Part shown: in pieces, positions 17,997 to 26,733 of the stretch
How the letters are laid out: each line of letters begins with the position of its first letter
How positions within the stretch are numbered: position 1 is the stretch's first letter
From: Lachnospiraceae bacterium
GTDB lineage: Bacteria; Bacillota; Clostridia; Lachnospirales; Lachnospiraceae
Assembly (NCBI GenBank): GCA_023664345.1
Contig: JAMPFQ010000004.1
Coordinates: 117,690 to 181,689, forward strand
Direction of reading: 5' to 3'
DNA: 64,000 nt
Made by a program: the position numbers and the translations under genes
Notes under the pieces: generated by a model
Databases searched by the model: none
What the model was told of the DNA's origin: nothing
Seen by the model: the letters and a program-made list of their open reading frames with translations, nothing else

Positions 17997-19111
17997 TGCA
18001 TTAAATCCTTCTTCAATTCCATTAATGCCTCGTAATTTACCGCAGTATCAAATGCATTTTGATAGAATTTCTTACTTTTTAAAAGTTCTGTTCTGATGCC
18101 ATACGTTTCATACATATTACTGATTTCCACCTTGCCTTTGGAATGAGTTACCCATATATTATCGCTTCGGTTAAACAAGTCTAAAATTTCACAATAATGT
18201 GTTGAAAAATACAATGTCGCATTATGACGGTTTACCTGTTTGTCTTTATAAAGCAAAACCAGATTTTCAACCAATGTTTTGTGAAAATGATTCTCTATTT
18301 CATCTATGATCAGATCAAAACCTTTTTTTAATGAAAAAGCAGCAAGAATATATAAATTAATACCCTTGGTTGTGCCACTGGAAAGGAAATGATATAACTC
18401 CCTTTCAGAATACTGTCTCTCTTCACCCTGATAGGTCAAAAGATAATGATTATCATCCATTTGCTTTAAAGCTGTAATATTATCATCAAAAATCCTAAGC
18501 ACATGGGTCATAATACAAGCATCCAATCCGCCATATTGCATGAATTTAAAAGCGGTCGGATAGCCCTGTTCGCAATCCGTGGTCAGATTATAAAATATTT
18601 CCCTGATCATTGCCTTTTTTAGCACAAAATATACAATCGAGAAATCTTCAGGGACTTCTCCATATATGTCAGCCCGTTCCCGCCACTCTTCTGTCATGAT
18701 CTGCTTTAACTTCGTTTTATAATATTTTTTTCTGAACAACTGCTGATTTAAAAAAACTGCCCTGTCTTCCAAAGTATCCGCATTGTCTAACTCTGTGATA
18801 TATTTATAAATATATCCATTTTCATAAAAAAGAATTTCCAGATATACTCCATGGTAATTGCTGTTTTTCTCAGATAATCTGAAGGTTCCCAAAATATCAT
18901 AGCACCAGTCCAACAGTTCCAAAGTAGAAGTCTTACCGGAAGCATTCTTTCCGACAATCCCTACTGTACTATATACATATAGTCCATCGTCAATCTCTAA
19001 CAGTTCGTATTCTTTGTCTTCGCTTGTTTTTTTGGATTGTGCAATAAAATTAAGGCAAAAGTTGTCAACGCAGTTCTTAAATCCTGTTGCCTTTATTTCC
19101 AAAATCTTCAT
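17993..19111 (-). CDS. AAA family ATPase (AAA_15/AAA_21, ABC/OLD-like)
   Basis: This 372-residue SMC/ABC-like ATPase has Walker A GKNASGKT at residues 54-61. A Ser-rich signature-like segment follows (HFLSSGTTKGINLYILAAFSL), then Walker B LIIDEIEN and a switch His in FSTHYCEILDLF. The N-terminal strand (KILEIKATGFKN) is typical of OLD/RecF-type ATPases. It is AT-rich and lies upstream of, and overlaps, the small partner gene. GGAGGT precedes the ATG. In known two-gene defence modules this type of ATPase senses an invader and controls the nuclease partner; that role is inferred here. Confidence 0.85.
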   Translation of the reverse strand: MKILEIKATGFKNCVDNFCLNFIAQSKKTSEDKEYELLEIDDGLYVYSTVGIVGKNASGKTSTLELLDWCYDILGTFRLSEKNSNYHGVYLEILFYENGYIYKYITELDNADTLEDRAVFLNQQLFRKKYYKTKLKQIMTEEWRERADIYGEVPEDFSIVYFVLKKAMIREIFYNLTTDCEQGYPTAFKFMQYGGLDACIMTHVLRIFDDNITALKQMDDNHYLLTYQGEERQYSERELYHFLSSGTTKGINLYILAAFSLKKGFDLIIDEIENHFHKTLVENLVLLYKDKQVNRHNATLYFSTHYCEILDLFNRSDNIWVTHSKGKVEISNMYETYGIRTELLKSKKFYQNAFDTAVNYEALMELKKDLMQ

Positions 19112-19207
19112 GAATTACCTCCGTGCGCCCTTATTATATGAACCCTATTATAAGACTATCACACTTTTAATTTATTTTAAACACTTTTTTTGTTTATATT
19201 CATTTAA

Positions 19208-22200
19208 TTAATCCACACTCTTCAAAGATTCCGTCATACTGATCTTCTCCAGCTTGCCGTTCATCAGCAGGTTTACTATCCACGCGAACAGGTATGTCAG
19301 TACCACGCTGTAGAGATAACTGACCGGACGCACCCGGATATCAAAGGCGATCATATCCACCTGGATCTCATTCATCACAAACCAGTGCAGCAGGCGTCCC
19401 AGGGGCAGACCCACTACGATGCCCATGGCAGCCAGCACCATATTTTCACGGAAAACATAGGACGCCGTTTCCCTCTTATGGAATCCCAGGACCTTGATAG
19501 TGGCGATCTCACGGATACGCTCCGTAATGTTGATATTGGTCAGATTGTACAGCACGATGAACGCCAGCCCCGCCGCGCAGGCAATGACGAACACCACGAT
19601 CAGGTCAAGGCTCTTCATCATGCTGGAAAAACGCTCCATAGTATCCGCATTCACGGACACACTGGCCACATCCTCCCATTTCATCAACGCCGCCGCTATC
19701 AGGTGCACATCCGCGCCCTCCGGAATATTGAGATAAAGATTCCTGCAGCCAGCTTCTTTCCCCGTCTGCTCTCTGTAAGTCTCACTGCTGATATAGACAT
19801 AATTGTAAATAAAGTTCTGATTGATCCCCGACACTCTTGCGGTGATGGTCCGCATATCTTCATTCTGGAGCGTAATAGTGTCTCCTATGGCAATTCCGCG
19901 ATCCCGTGCGATCTTATCGGTGATCACCAGTTCCCCTGCTCCGGGAAATGCCAGCTGCTCTCTGCCCTTTGTATGTAGATCCAGGAACGGCGCCATATCT
20001 GCTTCTTCCTCAAAAAGCAGCACATTGACCGTCTTTCTGCCGCTTTCCGTCACAAGGTCATAAGTTGTCTCATAAACCGGTACATACTGCCCGGCATCCG
20101 TTCCTGTGACATCCCTGATGATCTCATCTGTTTTACTCAATATTTCTTCGGAAATATCCTCAGAAAAAAGCACATCCAGATCGTAGATCTGTATTTCCTC
20201 AAACTGCTGTGTGGCCACATTCGCAATAGAATCCTTAATGCCAAATCCCGTCAGCAAAAGAGCCGTACATCCGCTGATCCCCATCACCATCATGATCAGA
20301 CGCTTCCGGTAACGGAAAATATTCCGTATGGACACTTTTCTCAGGAAACCCAGACGCTTCCAGAGAAATGTCACATATTCCAGAAATACCCTTTTCCCCA
20401 CTTTCGGCGACTTTGGCCTCATCAGCTGCGCCGCCACTTCTTTCAGTTCCATGCGGCATGAAAGCCAGGTGGTTCCCACAGAGCAGAGGATGGACACGAT
20501 CAGGGAGATCACGGCAAGCTTCCAGTCAAACACATAGACCAGCGTATCCACCCGGTACATGATACCATATGCCGCCCAGAGCACTTTTGGAAACAGCCAG
20601 GTTCCTCCCATGTAACCGATGGCACAGCCCAGCACTGCCGCTGAGCCGGAATAGAATGTATACTTGGACATGATGACCCTCTCGCTGTATCCCAGCGCCT
20701 TGAGCACACCAATCTGCGTCCGCTGTTCTTCCACCATGCGGTTCATTGTGGTAATGCACACCAGTGCCGCCACCAGGAAAAAGAACACCGGGAAAATATT
20801 GGCGATCCCCTCCACAATGGTGGAATCATTTTCAAAACACACATATCCCACGTTGGTGTCACGCCCCAGCAGATAGCTGTCAGGCGGTTCCAGATCCTCG
20901 ATCTCCCGCTCCGCGTCGTCCAGTTCCCGCTGGGCATCCGCGATCTTCTCATCGAACTCGCTCACGCCGTCTTCGTATTCCGCCTGACCATCCTCATACT
21001 CCGCCTGACCGTTCGCCAGTTCCTGCTCCTTTTCCGCCAGCGTCCGCTCCGCGTCCTCCATCTCTTTTCTGGCGTCTGCAAGCTGCTTTTTTCCATCCTC
21101 CAGCTGCGCCCTGGCATCCTCCAGCGCCGCCCTGCCTTCGGCAAGCTCCTGCTGGCCTTCCCACAGCTGGCTCCCTGCCTCATCCAGCTGCTGTCGGCCC
21201 GCAGCGATCTGCTCCTGACCTGCCAGAAGCTGCTGCTCATAGGCAGCGATCGCAGACATTCCCTCCGCAATGGCCGCTTTGCCTGCTTCCAATTCCTGAC
21301 GGCTTTGGACAAGCTGCTCCTGTCCTGCCTCGATCGTTTCCTCCTGTTTCCCAAGTTCACCTTTTGCAGCCGTGATCTGGGCGGACATCGCCGCTGCCAT
21401 ATCCGCCGGAATAGATCCCAGGGCAATCTGGTCATTCAGTTCTTTCTCCTGTCTTTCCAGTTCCTGCCGCGCCTGGGAAAGCTGCATGCTGGCAGACTGC
21501 ATTTCCGTCTCTTTCCCCGCAAGGATCTGCTCGCCAGCCGCTATTTCCGCGCTTTTTTCCTCCAGTGCCGCCCGCTGTGCCTCCAGTTCCTTTCTGCCTG
21601 CCTCCAGTTCCGCTTCTGCGGCATCCAGCTGCTGTCCTCCGCGAGCCAATGCCTCATAGCCGTCCCTTATCTCCGCCTCGCCCTCCGCAACCTCTTTTTC
21701 CTTATCCGCTATCTCCCTTTCTCCGTCCGCCAGTTCTTTCTCCTTATCCGCCAGGGTCCTCCGGGCGTCCGCCAACTCTTCCCTCGCATCCGCAAGCTGC
21801 CTTTCCCCATCCTCCAACTGTTCCCTTGCATCCTCCAGTTCCTCCCGGGCATCTGCCAGTTCTTTCTCCGCGTCCGCTTTCTCCGTTTCAAATTCCTCTC
21901 TCGCGTCCGCCAGTTCTTCCTCCGCATCCGCCAGGATCCTCTGATATCGCATATCCGCAGCCTGGGAAGCACAGTCCTCCCAGACGATTTCTTTCTCCGC
22001 GATAAAATCCTTGTACGCGTCACTGTACAGGGGAAAATCTTCCGTGAACCTGACATAGATCTCCGTGTAATAATCCACATCAAAACTTTCATAAGGCAGA
22101 TAGATAAAACCGCTGATCTTGCCGGTCCCCAGGGACGTATTTCCCCGCTCATACTGGATGTAGAGGGGAGACTGCGCAATACCCACAATGGTATATTCCC

Positions 22201-22687
22201 TGCGGGCAAAATGCTCCAGATCCTCCTCCGCATTATTTTCAGATAACGTCAATGACTCTCCAATACTGGCTTCCGTGAAAACATTTGCGTCCGCCACACA
22301 CTCGCCAGCGTTTTCAGGCATCCGGCCATTTAAGATCACCAGGCTGTTCAGTTCCTCCGTGATGCTGTGAACTTTCGCCACACTTTCACTCCCTGCGGTG
22401 TTCCGGTAGAGGATGTCAAAAGAAACTGCGCCTTCCGCGCCGCACACGCCCTCCTGCTGCCGCAGATACGCGACCTCCTCCTCTTCGAAGCCCATAGTTG
22501 ACAGCAGCCTGAAGTCATAAAATCCCTGTTCCGCAAGGTAATCTGTCGTGGTTTCTACCATGGCGGCCCTTGTCACCTTAAGACCCGCAAAAAAGCCCAC
22601 TCCCAGCGCCACGATAGCCAATATGGCGATGAACCGCCCAAAACTCTCTTTAATTTCCCGTAATGTCGATCTCCAGATCATTTTCAT
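19208..22687 (-). CDS. MacB/FtsX-like ABC transporter permease with giant coiled coil
   Basis: This 1159-residue membrane protein has a first TM at residues 17-40, a short MacB-like periplasmic-type domain, then about 370 residues (about 255-630) of nearly uninterrupted heptad repeats. These are rich in Ala, Glu, Leu and Gln with recurring ADAREELEDAR-like units. Two FtsX modules follow, each with several TM segments (for example IANIFPVFFFLVAALVCITTMNRMVEEQRTQIGVLKALGYSERVIM). The coiled coil would lie outside the cell and could reach far into the wall. It is paired with the ATPase gene 7 nt upstream. Mechanotransmission of this sort drives export or activates wall hydrolases in related systems. 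Confidence 0.9.
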   Translation of the reverse strand: MKMIWRSTLREIKESFGRFIAILAIVALGVGFFAGLKVTRAAMVETTTDYLAEQGFYDFRLLSTMGFEEEEVAYLRQQEGVCGAEGAVSFDILYRNTAGSESVAKVHSITEELNSLVILNGRMPENAGECVADANVFTEASIGESLTLSENNAEEDLEHFARREYTIVGIAQSPLYIQYERGNTSLGTGKISGFIYLPYESFDVDYYTEIYVRFTEDFPLYSDAYKDFIAEKEIVWEDCASQAADMRYQRILADAEEELADAREEFETEKADAEKELADAREELEDAREQLEDGERQLADAREELADARRTLADKEKELADGEREIADKEKEVAEGEAEIRDGYEALARGGQQLDAAEAELEAGRKELEAQRAALEEKSAEIAAGEQILAGKETEMQSASMQLSQARQELERQEKELNDQIALGSIPADMAAAMSAQITAAKGELGKQEETIEAGQEQLVQSRQELEAGKAAIAEGMSAIAAYEQQLLAGQEQIAAGRQQLDEAGSQLWEGQQELAEGRAALEDARAQLEDGKKQLADARKEMEDAERTLAEKEQELANGQAEYEDGQAEYEDGVSEFDEKIADAQRELDDAEREIEDLEPPDSYLLGRDTNVGYVCFENDSTIVEGIANIFPVFFFLVAALVCITTMNRMVEEQRTQIGVLKALGYSERVIMSKYTFYSGSAAVLGCAIGYMGGTWLFPKVLWAAYGIMYRVDTLVYVFDWKLAVISLIVSILCSVGTTWLSCRMELKEVAAQLMRPKSPKVGKRVFLEYVTFLWKRLGFLRKVSIRNIFRYRKRLIMMVMGISGCTALLLTGFGIKDSIANVATQQFEEIQIYDLDVLFSEDISEEILSKTDEIIRDVTGTDAGQYVPVYETTYDLVTESGRKTVNVLLFEEEADMAPFLDLHTKGREQLAFPGAGELVITDKIARDRGIAIGDTITLQNEDMRTITARVSGINQNFIYNYVYISSETYREQTGKEAGCRNLYLNIPEGADVHLIAAALMKWEDVASVSVNADTMERFSSMMKSLDLIVVFVIACAAGLAFIVLYNLTNINITERIREIATIKVLGFHKRETASYVFRENMVLAAMGIVVGLPLGRLLHWFVMNEIQVDMIAFDIRVRPVSYLYSVVLTYLFAWIVNLLMNGKLEKISMTESLKSVD

Positions 22688-22694
22688 TGATACG

Positions 22695-23399
22695 CTACCA
22701 CTCTATCTCTTCTATATCCACGATCCTGTCATTTTTCACCATGCTGACCACCGTGCCGTTCTTCACGGTAATGATCCTGTCCGCCATAGCCGTCAGCGCC
22801 TGATTATGGGTAATGACCACCACCGTCCTGCCTTTCCGCCTGCAGGTGTCCTGAAGCAGCTTCAGCACAGCCTTTCCGGTATTGTAGTCCAATGCTCCCG
22901 TGGGCTCGTCACAGAGCAGAAGCTTGGGATTCTTCGCCAGCGCTCTGGCGATGGCCACCCTCTGCTGCTCGCCTCCCGAAAGCTGGGCAGGAAAATTGTT
23001 CATCCTGTCTTTCAGCCCTACTTCCTGAAGCACCTGGGCCGCGTCCAGAGGTTCCTTACATATCTGCGCCGCCAGTTCCACATTCTCATGGGCGGTCAGA
23101 TTCTGCACCAGATTGTAAAACTGGAATACAAATCCGATATCATACCGCCGGTAATCAGTAAGCTGCTTCTTATTGTATGCGGAGACCTCCTGTCCGTCCA
23201 GCATGACGCGTCCGCTGGTCAGGCTGTCCATACCCCCCAGGATGTTCAATATGGTGGTCTTTCCCGCTCCGGAGGCTCCCACGATCACGCAGAACTCTCC
23301 CTGCTCGATCTCAAAATTCACATCCCGGAGCGCCAGGATCTCCACCTCGCCCGTCCGGTATATCTTCTTCACATTCTCAAAAGTCACAAACGCACTCAT
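22695..23399 (-). CDS. ABC transporter ATPase, MacB/LolD type
   Basis: This 234-residue ATPase has Walker A GASGAGKT (about residues 37-44) and Q-loop region [19 protein letters not shown]. The signature is [15 protein letters not shown], Walker B is [12 protein letters not shown] and the switch His is in VVITHN. The [32 protein letters not shown] block is typical of the MacB/LolD/FtsE group that drives mechanotransmission rather than bulk transport. It is encoded immediately before its permease and both are leftward. Confidence 0.95.
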   Translation of the reverse strand: MSAFVTFENVKKIYRTGEVEILALRDVNFEIEQGEFCVIVGASGAGKTTILNILGGMDSLTSGRVMLDGQEVSAYNKKQLTDYRRYDIGFVFQFYNLVQNLTAHENVELAAQICKEPLDAAQVLQEVGLKDRMNNFPAQLSGGEQQRVAIARALAKNPKLLLCDEPTGALDYNTGKAVLKLLQDTCRRKGRTVVVITHNQALTAMADRIITVKNGTVVSMVKNDRIVDIEEIEW

Positions 23400-23441
23400 T
23401 CCGATCCCTGCTGCCTTTCCTTTTTGTGGTCTGTTTCCGTA

Positions 23442-24212
23442 TCACATGACGATCACATGATCCGCCGTATTCTCCCCGGCTTCCCGCCCCACTATATTGT
23501 AAGCTTCCTGAAAATAATGGAAATCGTCCTTCATCAGACCCCGCGCCTGCATCTCCGCGAAAGATCGCGACACCATCGTCACATTTTTGTTGGTGCGGGC
23601 GATCCCCTCCTGGGCCGCCATGATCTCGCTGTAATCCTGAACGCCGGAACCGTTATAATGCCCTATCCTGACCAGAAAACACTTCTCAATCCCCGCCTGC
23701 AGCATATGATCCAGCATACGTTCAAACTCGGTGCGGTACTGCTCCCCCGGCTTGGCGATATCTCCGTCCGACTCTCCCTGGCACCAGAGCATGAATTTAT
23801 GCCTGATAGAAAATTGATTGTTTTGAAGAAATTTCACTGCCGCCCCCAGCCTTGCGGTCGCGTCCTCTAAAAATGCGCCGCCAGGCTGCCACTGATCGAT
23901 CCTGCTGCCGCCCTTTGATGCCGAGACCCCCACAATGGGAACACCGGTCTTCGCGTAATAAGCATTGGCAAAAGCCGTCACCATAGAGCCCGTCTTCATA
24001 TGACCATCATCAATGCCGCCCTGACGGTTTTCAGAGCGTCCGAAAGGTTCCTCTATGGCATATAATCCTTTCGGTTCCGACACTGCCCTGTACTCATATC
24101 CTGCGCCCTCCAGCAGTTTGGGCGCAGGCTGACAGTGCTCCCGTGTCACAATGCCCCGTCCCGCCATATTGGACTGGCCCATGAACAGAAATAAGTCAAC
24201 TGTTTTTCTCAT
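23442..24212 (-). CDS. SASA-type carbohydrate acetylesterase
   Basis: This 256-residue protein has the SGNH/SASA nucleophile block FMGQSNMAGRG near the N-terminus, the oxyanion region SKGGSRIDQW, WCQGESD and the C-terminal DDFHYFQEAYNIVG with the catalytic Asp/His. Such enzymes remove acetyl groups from sialic acid or xylan-type sugars. No signal peptide is visible, so it acts in the cytoplasm. Its start overlaps the ApbE gene by 17 nt, and the ABC ATPase follows after 42 nt, so all four leftward genes may form one operon. The natural substrate is not evident. Confidence 0.85.
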   Translation of the reverse strand: MRKTVDLFLFMGQSNMAGRGIVTREHCQPAPKLLEGAGYEYRAVSEPKGLYAIEEPFGRSENRQGGIDDGHMKTGSMVTAFANAYYAKTGVPIVGVSASKGGSRIDQWQPGGAFLEDATARLGAAVKFLQNNQFSIRHKFMLWCQGESDGDIAKPGEQYRTEFERMLDHMLQAGIEKCFLVRIGHYNGSGVQDYSEIMAAQEGIARTNKNVTMVSRSFAEMQARGLMKDDFHYFQEAYNIVGREAGENTADHVIVM

Positions 24213-25245
24213 TCCCTTCCTGATCCTCCACCACGTTCACCGTCATATCGCTATATTCACTTTGCAGGGAAAACACGGCTTCTATCCCTTCTGTGATAGA
24301 AAGATTCCCATCCTCCATCACTATGATCATATCAAAATCCCGGCGCTGCCGCCAGTAGTTCTCCGCCTTTTCTTTTCCCATCACAAAAAGGGCTGTGGAA
24401 AGTGCGTCACACCGTTTCCCTTCCCCGGCGATGACCGTTACCGAGGCCACCCCGTTATCCACGGGATATCCTGTGACAGGATCAATGATATGCCCATACC
24501 GTTTGCCGTCCTCACCGATAAAGTACCGCTCATAACTTCCGGAAGTGACCACCGCCGCGTCCGCCACCCGGATCACCCCCAGCACCCCGTCGGAAAAAGG
24601 ACTTCTCAGTCCCACCCGCCAGTAACTGCCGTCGGGCTTTGTGCCGATAGCCTGGATATTTCCGCCGATATCGAGCAACGCGGAGGAAACACCGTTTTCC
24701 TTGAACACCTGCACCGCCTCGTCGCCTGCGGATCCTTTTCCCACGGCTCCCAGATCCAACATGATCCCGGCATCCAGGATGAGTTCCCCATCTTCCAGAT
24801 GTACTCTGTCATATCCCACATATTCCAGAAGTTTCCCAATCTCCTTTTGGGATGGCACATGGTTCTCTCCTGTGGTAAATCCCCATGCCGTGAGGATCGG
24901 ATAGATTGTAGGCTCCAAAGCCCCGTCCGTATCTTCCGCCATTTCAAGGGCAAAAGACACCAGCTTTTCCGTCTCCCCGTTCACAGGCACGGGCTGCCCG
25001 CCGCTGTGGTTGGCCGCATAGATGTCGCTGCCCGCATCCGTGACAGACCAAAGCCCTTCCAGTTCCGCTATCCGCTTTTTGGCCTGCTGAAGGGCATATT
25101 CCGCATTTGCGCCGTATGCGGTAAATGTCATATAGGTATCCATTGCGAAAAAGGACTCCGAACGCGCCGTCCTATCGCTGCCGGACGGAGCGGAGCAGGC
25201 GGTAAGGCCCACACATAAAGGAAGCGTCAGGAGTATTCTTTTCAT
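24196..25245 (-). CDS. apbE: FAD:protein FMN transferase lipoprotein (ApbE)
   Basis: This 349-residue enzyme starts MKRILLTLPLCVGLTAC, a lipoprotein signal with Cys17 as the lipid-modified residue. Family motifs include FFAMDTYMTFTAYG, LDLGAVGKGSAGDEA, the flavin-binding DIGGNIQAIG and GHIIDPVTGYPV. It attaches FMN to threonine in target proteins such as RnfG/NqrC subunits or extracellular flavoproteins. I start it at 25245 since that gives the signal peptide; an in-frame ATG at 25287 would add 14 residues ahead of it. The likely flavoprotein target is not in the window. Confidence 0.92.
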   Translation of the reverse strand: MKRILLTLPLCVGLTACSAPSGSDRTARSESFFAMDTYMTFTAYGANAEYALQQAKKRIAELEGLWSVTDAGSDIYAANHSGGQPVPVNGETEKLVSFALEMAEDTDGALEPTIYPILTAWGFTTGENHVPSQKEIGKLLEYVGYDRVHLEDGELILDAGIMLDLGAVGKGSAGDEAVQVFKENGVSSALLDIGGNIQAIGTKPDGSYWRVGLRSPFSDGVLGVIRVADAAVVTSGSYERYFIGEDGKRYGHIIDPVTGYPVDNGVASVTVIAGEGKRCDALSTALFVMGKEKAENYWRQRRDFDMIIVMEDGNLSITEGIEAVFSLQSEYSDMTVNVVEDQEGNEKNS

Positions 25246-25481
25246 GATCTGGCTTTTGTCCTTCCAGTCAGCCAACCCTTTTCCCATACCGGAACACCAG
25301 CTTTCTGTATCCTTTGCTTTTGAGGTTTTTCATCGCTTTCATCCATTCGGAAATCGGATCCTCCGGCAATTTCCGCGCACATCTTTTGTTTCTCCCCGAT
25401 CAGTGGGAATGCCCCGGATGTCCGCATATTCCGGATCGCTTCCCGTCTACTTCTACAGGTTCAGAAATAAGAAGTTGTAAA
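25246..25481. other. Intergenic region, no clear gene
   Basis: About 236 nt without a convincing gene. A 61-codon leftward ORF spans 25242-25427, and a second leftward frame has protein-like text (LPEDPISEWMKAMKNLKSKG) interrupted by stops. This could be an eroded gene fragment. No promoter or hairpin stands out. Confidence 0.3.
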
Positions 25482-25976
25482 TTACCTTTTTATGATGAAA
25501 TTCAAATAACCGTTAATGGTATGAATCATAAAAAATACCGACGCAGCTCCGACTAATAAATAATTGCTTTTCCATAATCCAAAAAACAAGTAGTACAACG
25601 GAATAACCGCAAACTGGCTTATCAGAATCAACCAGCTATATTGAAAACCAAGGTAATAAAAAGCCCAACCTGTAAAATTTATCAGGATCATTAAAACAGT
25701 TATTGTAAAAAAGACTTTTTCTTTGTATGTAGCTATCGAAAAGAATTTATCGTTATCTTTAACGATTAACATTAACAAAATCATAGACAACATACCAAAT
25801 ATACCCTGTGTTTTTTCTATCCAAGGAATTTCATTCGACATATTCATGATAGGATTAGATTTTATCTTTATTAGCGGCATGATCATATATGGAATTTCCT
25901 GAATAACAAATGCAATAATTCCCGCAAAAGAAATTCCTAAATAATAATCCCTAAACAAATGAAAAAACTTTACCAT
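25482..25976 (-). CDS. Hypothetical multi-pass membrane protein
   Basis: This 164-residue protein has about five hydrophobic segments (around residues 12-35, 60-72, 88-108, 113-132 and 138-155) and a Lys-rich C-terminus. I do not recognise a family. It is distinctly AT-rich compared with the neighbouring operons and lies next to fragments of mobile elements, so recent transfer is likely. No partner gene is evident. The ATG at 25976 is close to GGAGTA. Confidence 0.6.
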   Translation of the reverse strand: MVKFFHLFRDYYLGISFAGIIAFVIQEIPYMIMPLIKIKSNPIMNMSNEIPWIEKTQGIFGMLSMILLMLIVKDNDKFFSIATYKEKVFFTITVLMILINFTGWAFYYLGFQYSWLILISQFAVIPLYYLFFGLWKSNYLLVGAASVFFMIHTINGYLNFIIKR

Positions 25977-26085
25977 GTACTCCTCCGTTCATAAATCCCG
26001 ATTGTGATTTGATGATTTTTTAGGGAAGCAAAATCACATAAAACATTATAACACAAGATAAACCAGGCGAAAAGAACTGATCGAA

Positions 26086-26301
26086 ATGCGTTTGTGTCAA
26101 GTACTCGTTGGCGCTTTTCCCAAGAAAATAATTTATGACGGATGCCACTGTGCGATCAGCCACATGACAATTCTTCCAACAGGTGATGTATATGCCTGTC
26201 GGCGGATGGAAAGTAAAATAGGAAATGGATTCGATACTTCCATGTATGACATTCTCATGAGTGCAATGGAGGTGCTATTATGGATACACAAACCTGTTTA
26301 A
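26086..26301 (+). pseudogene. Fragment of radical-SAM/SPASM maturase
   Basis: The 71-codon stretch contains GCHCAISHMTILPTGDVYACRRMESKIGN. This is the pattern of a SPASM auxiliary iron-sulfur domain (Cys-x-Cys, P-x-G-x-V-Y-x-C-R-R). The N-terminal radical-SAM core with CxxxCxxC and the rest of the domain are missing, and no ribosome binding site precedes the ATG. It is best read as a remnant of a peptide-modifying enzyme, lying beside a TnpV remnant. Confidence 0.6.
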
Positions 26302-26327
26302 AAAATTGACATTATGAACATCAGGCT

Positions 26328-26546
26328 ATGTATTTTTTTACAGCAAGGGGCAAGCTGCACACATACCTTGCTGACCTCAACGAACAGGCGCAGGATTGCT
26401 ATCTGCTCATCGTCCGGCAGATGGCCGAGGTTGAGGGTGTGACCGAGGACTTGAAGCGGCAGTCACAGTGGGAATGGGTCAGAGCGATGAACAGCATCGC
26501 CAGCCGCGCCGAGGAAATCATCGGGAGTGAGATGTGTAACCTTTAA
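26328..26546 (+). pseudogene. TnpV transposon protein, C-terminal fragment
   Basis: The 72 residues include GKLHTYLADLNEQAQDCYLLIVRQMAEVEGVTEDLK and EWVRAMNSIASRAEEII. This matches the C-terminal half of TnpV, a small protein carried by Tn4451-like and other clostridial mobile elements. The N-terminal half is absent. It marks the left side of the region holding the pst-pho operon. Confidence 0.7.
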
Positions 26547-26573
26547 TGGGTTCCGATGCCAGAAAGCGAATAT

Positions 26574-26618
26574 CGGAGGGAGGCTTGTTATAGTGGCAAG
26601 CCTCCCTCCGGCGTTTTA
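26574..26618 (+). terminator. Strong hairpin after TnpV fragment
   Basis: CGGAGGGAGGCTTG (26574-26587) pairs perfectly with CAAGCCTCCCTCCG (26597-26610) around a 9-nt loop, followed by GCGTTTTA. This 14-bp stem should end transcription before the pst promoter. Confidence 0.7.
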
Positions 26619-26640
26619 TGCGTTACAAATGATAAAATCA

Positions 26641-26681
26641 TTTTACATGAATTTTACAAAAGTTGTGTTTCAGATTTTACA
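26641..26681 (+). promoter_or_regulatory. PhoP/PhoB box-like direct repeats upstream of pstS
   Basis: TTTTACA occurs at 26641-26647, 26652-26658 and 26675-26681, with a degenerate copy (TTGTGTT) at 26663-26669. The spacing is 11, 11 and 12 nt, one helical turn, as in Gram-positive PhoP boxes (TT-A/C/T-ACA repeats). It lies 53-93 nt before pstS. The PhoB-like regulator encoded at the end of the same operon is the probable ligand, so phosphate shortage should switch the operon on. Confidence 0.75.
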
Positions 26682-26733
26682 AGCCAGCGGTATCCTTTCA
26701 CCGTAGCCAAAATTTGAAAGGAGACGATTTTAC

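Noticed and set aside
20962-22005. Tandem DNA repeats in the permease gene
   Set aside because: The repetition comes from the coiled-coil protein code with varied codons, not from exact DNA repeats.
21305-22246. 313-codon ORF antisense to the coiled-coil permease
   Set aside because: It mirrors the heptad repeats of the opposite strand, is dominated by Leu/Phe/Arg/Pro, and has no ribosome binding site.
24151-25218. 355-codon ORF antisense to apbE
   Set aside because: The opposite strand encodes a clear ApbE; this frame is His/Pro/Arg-rich and lacks known motifs or a start signal.
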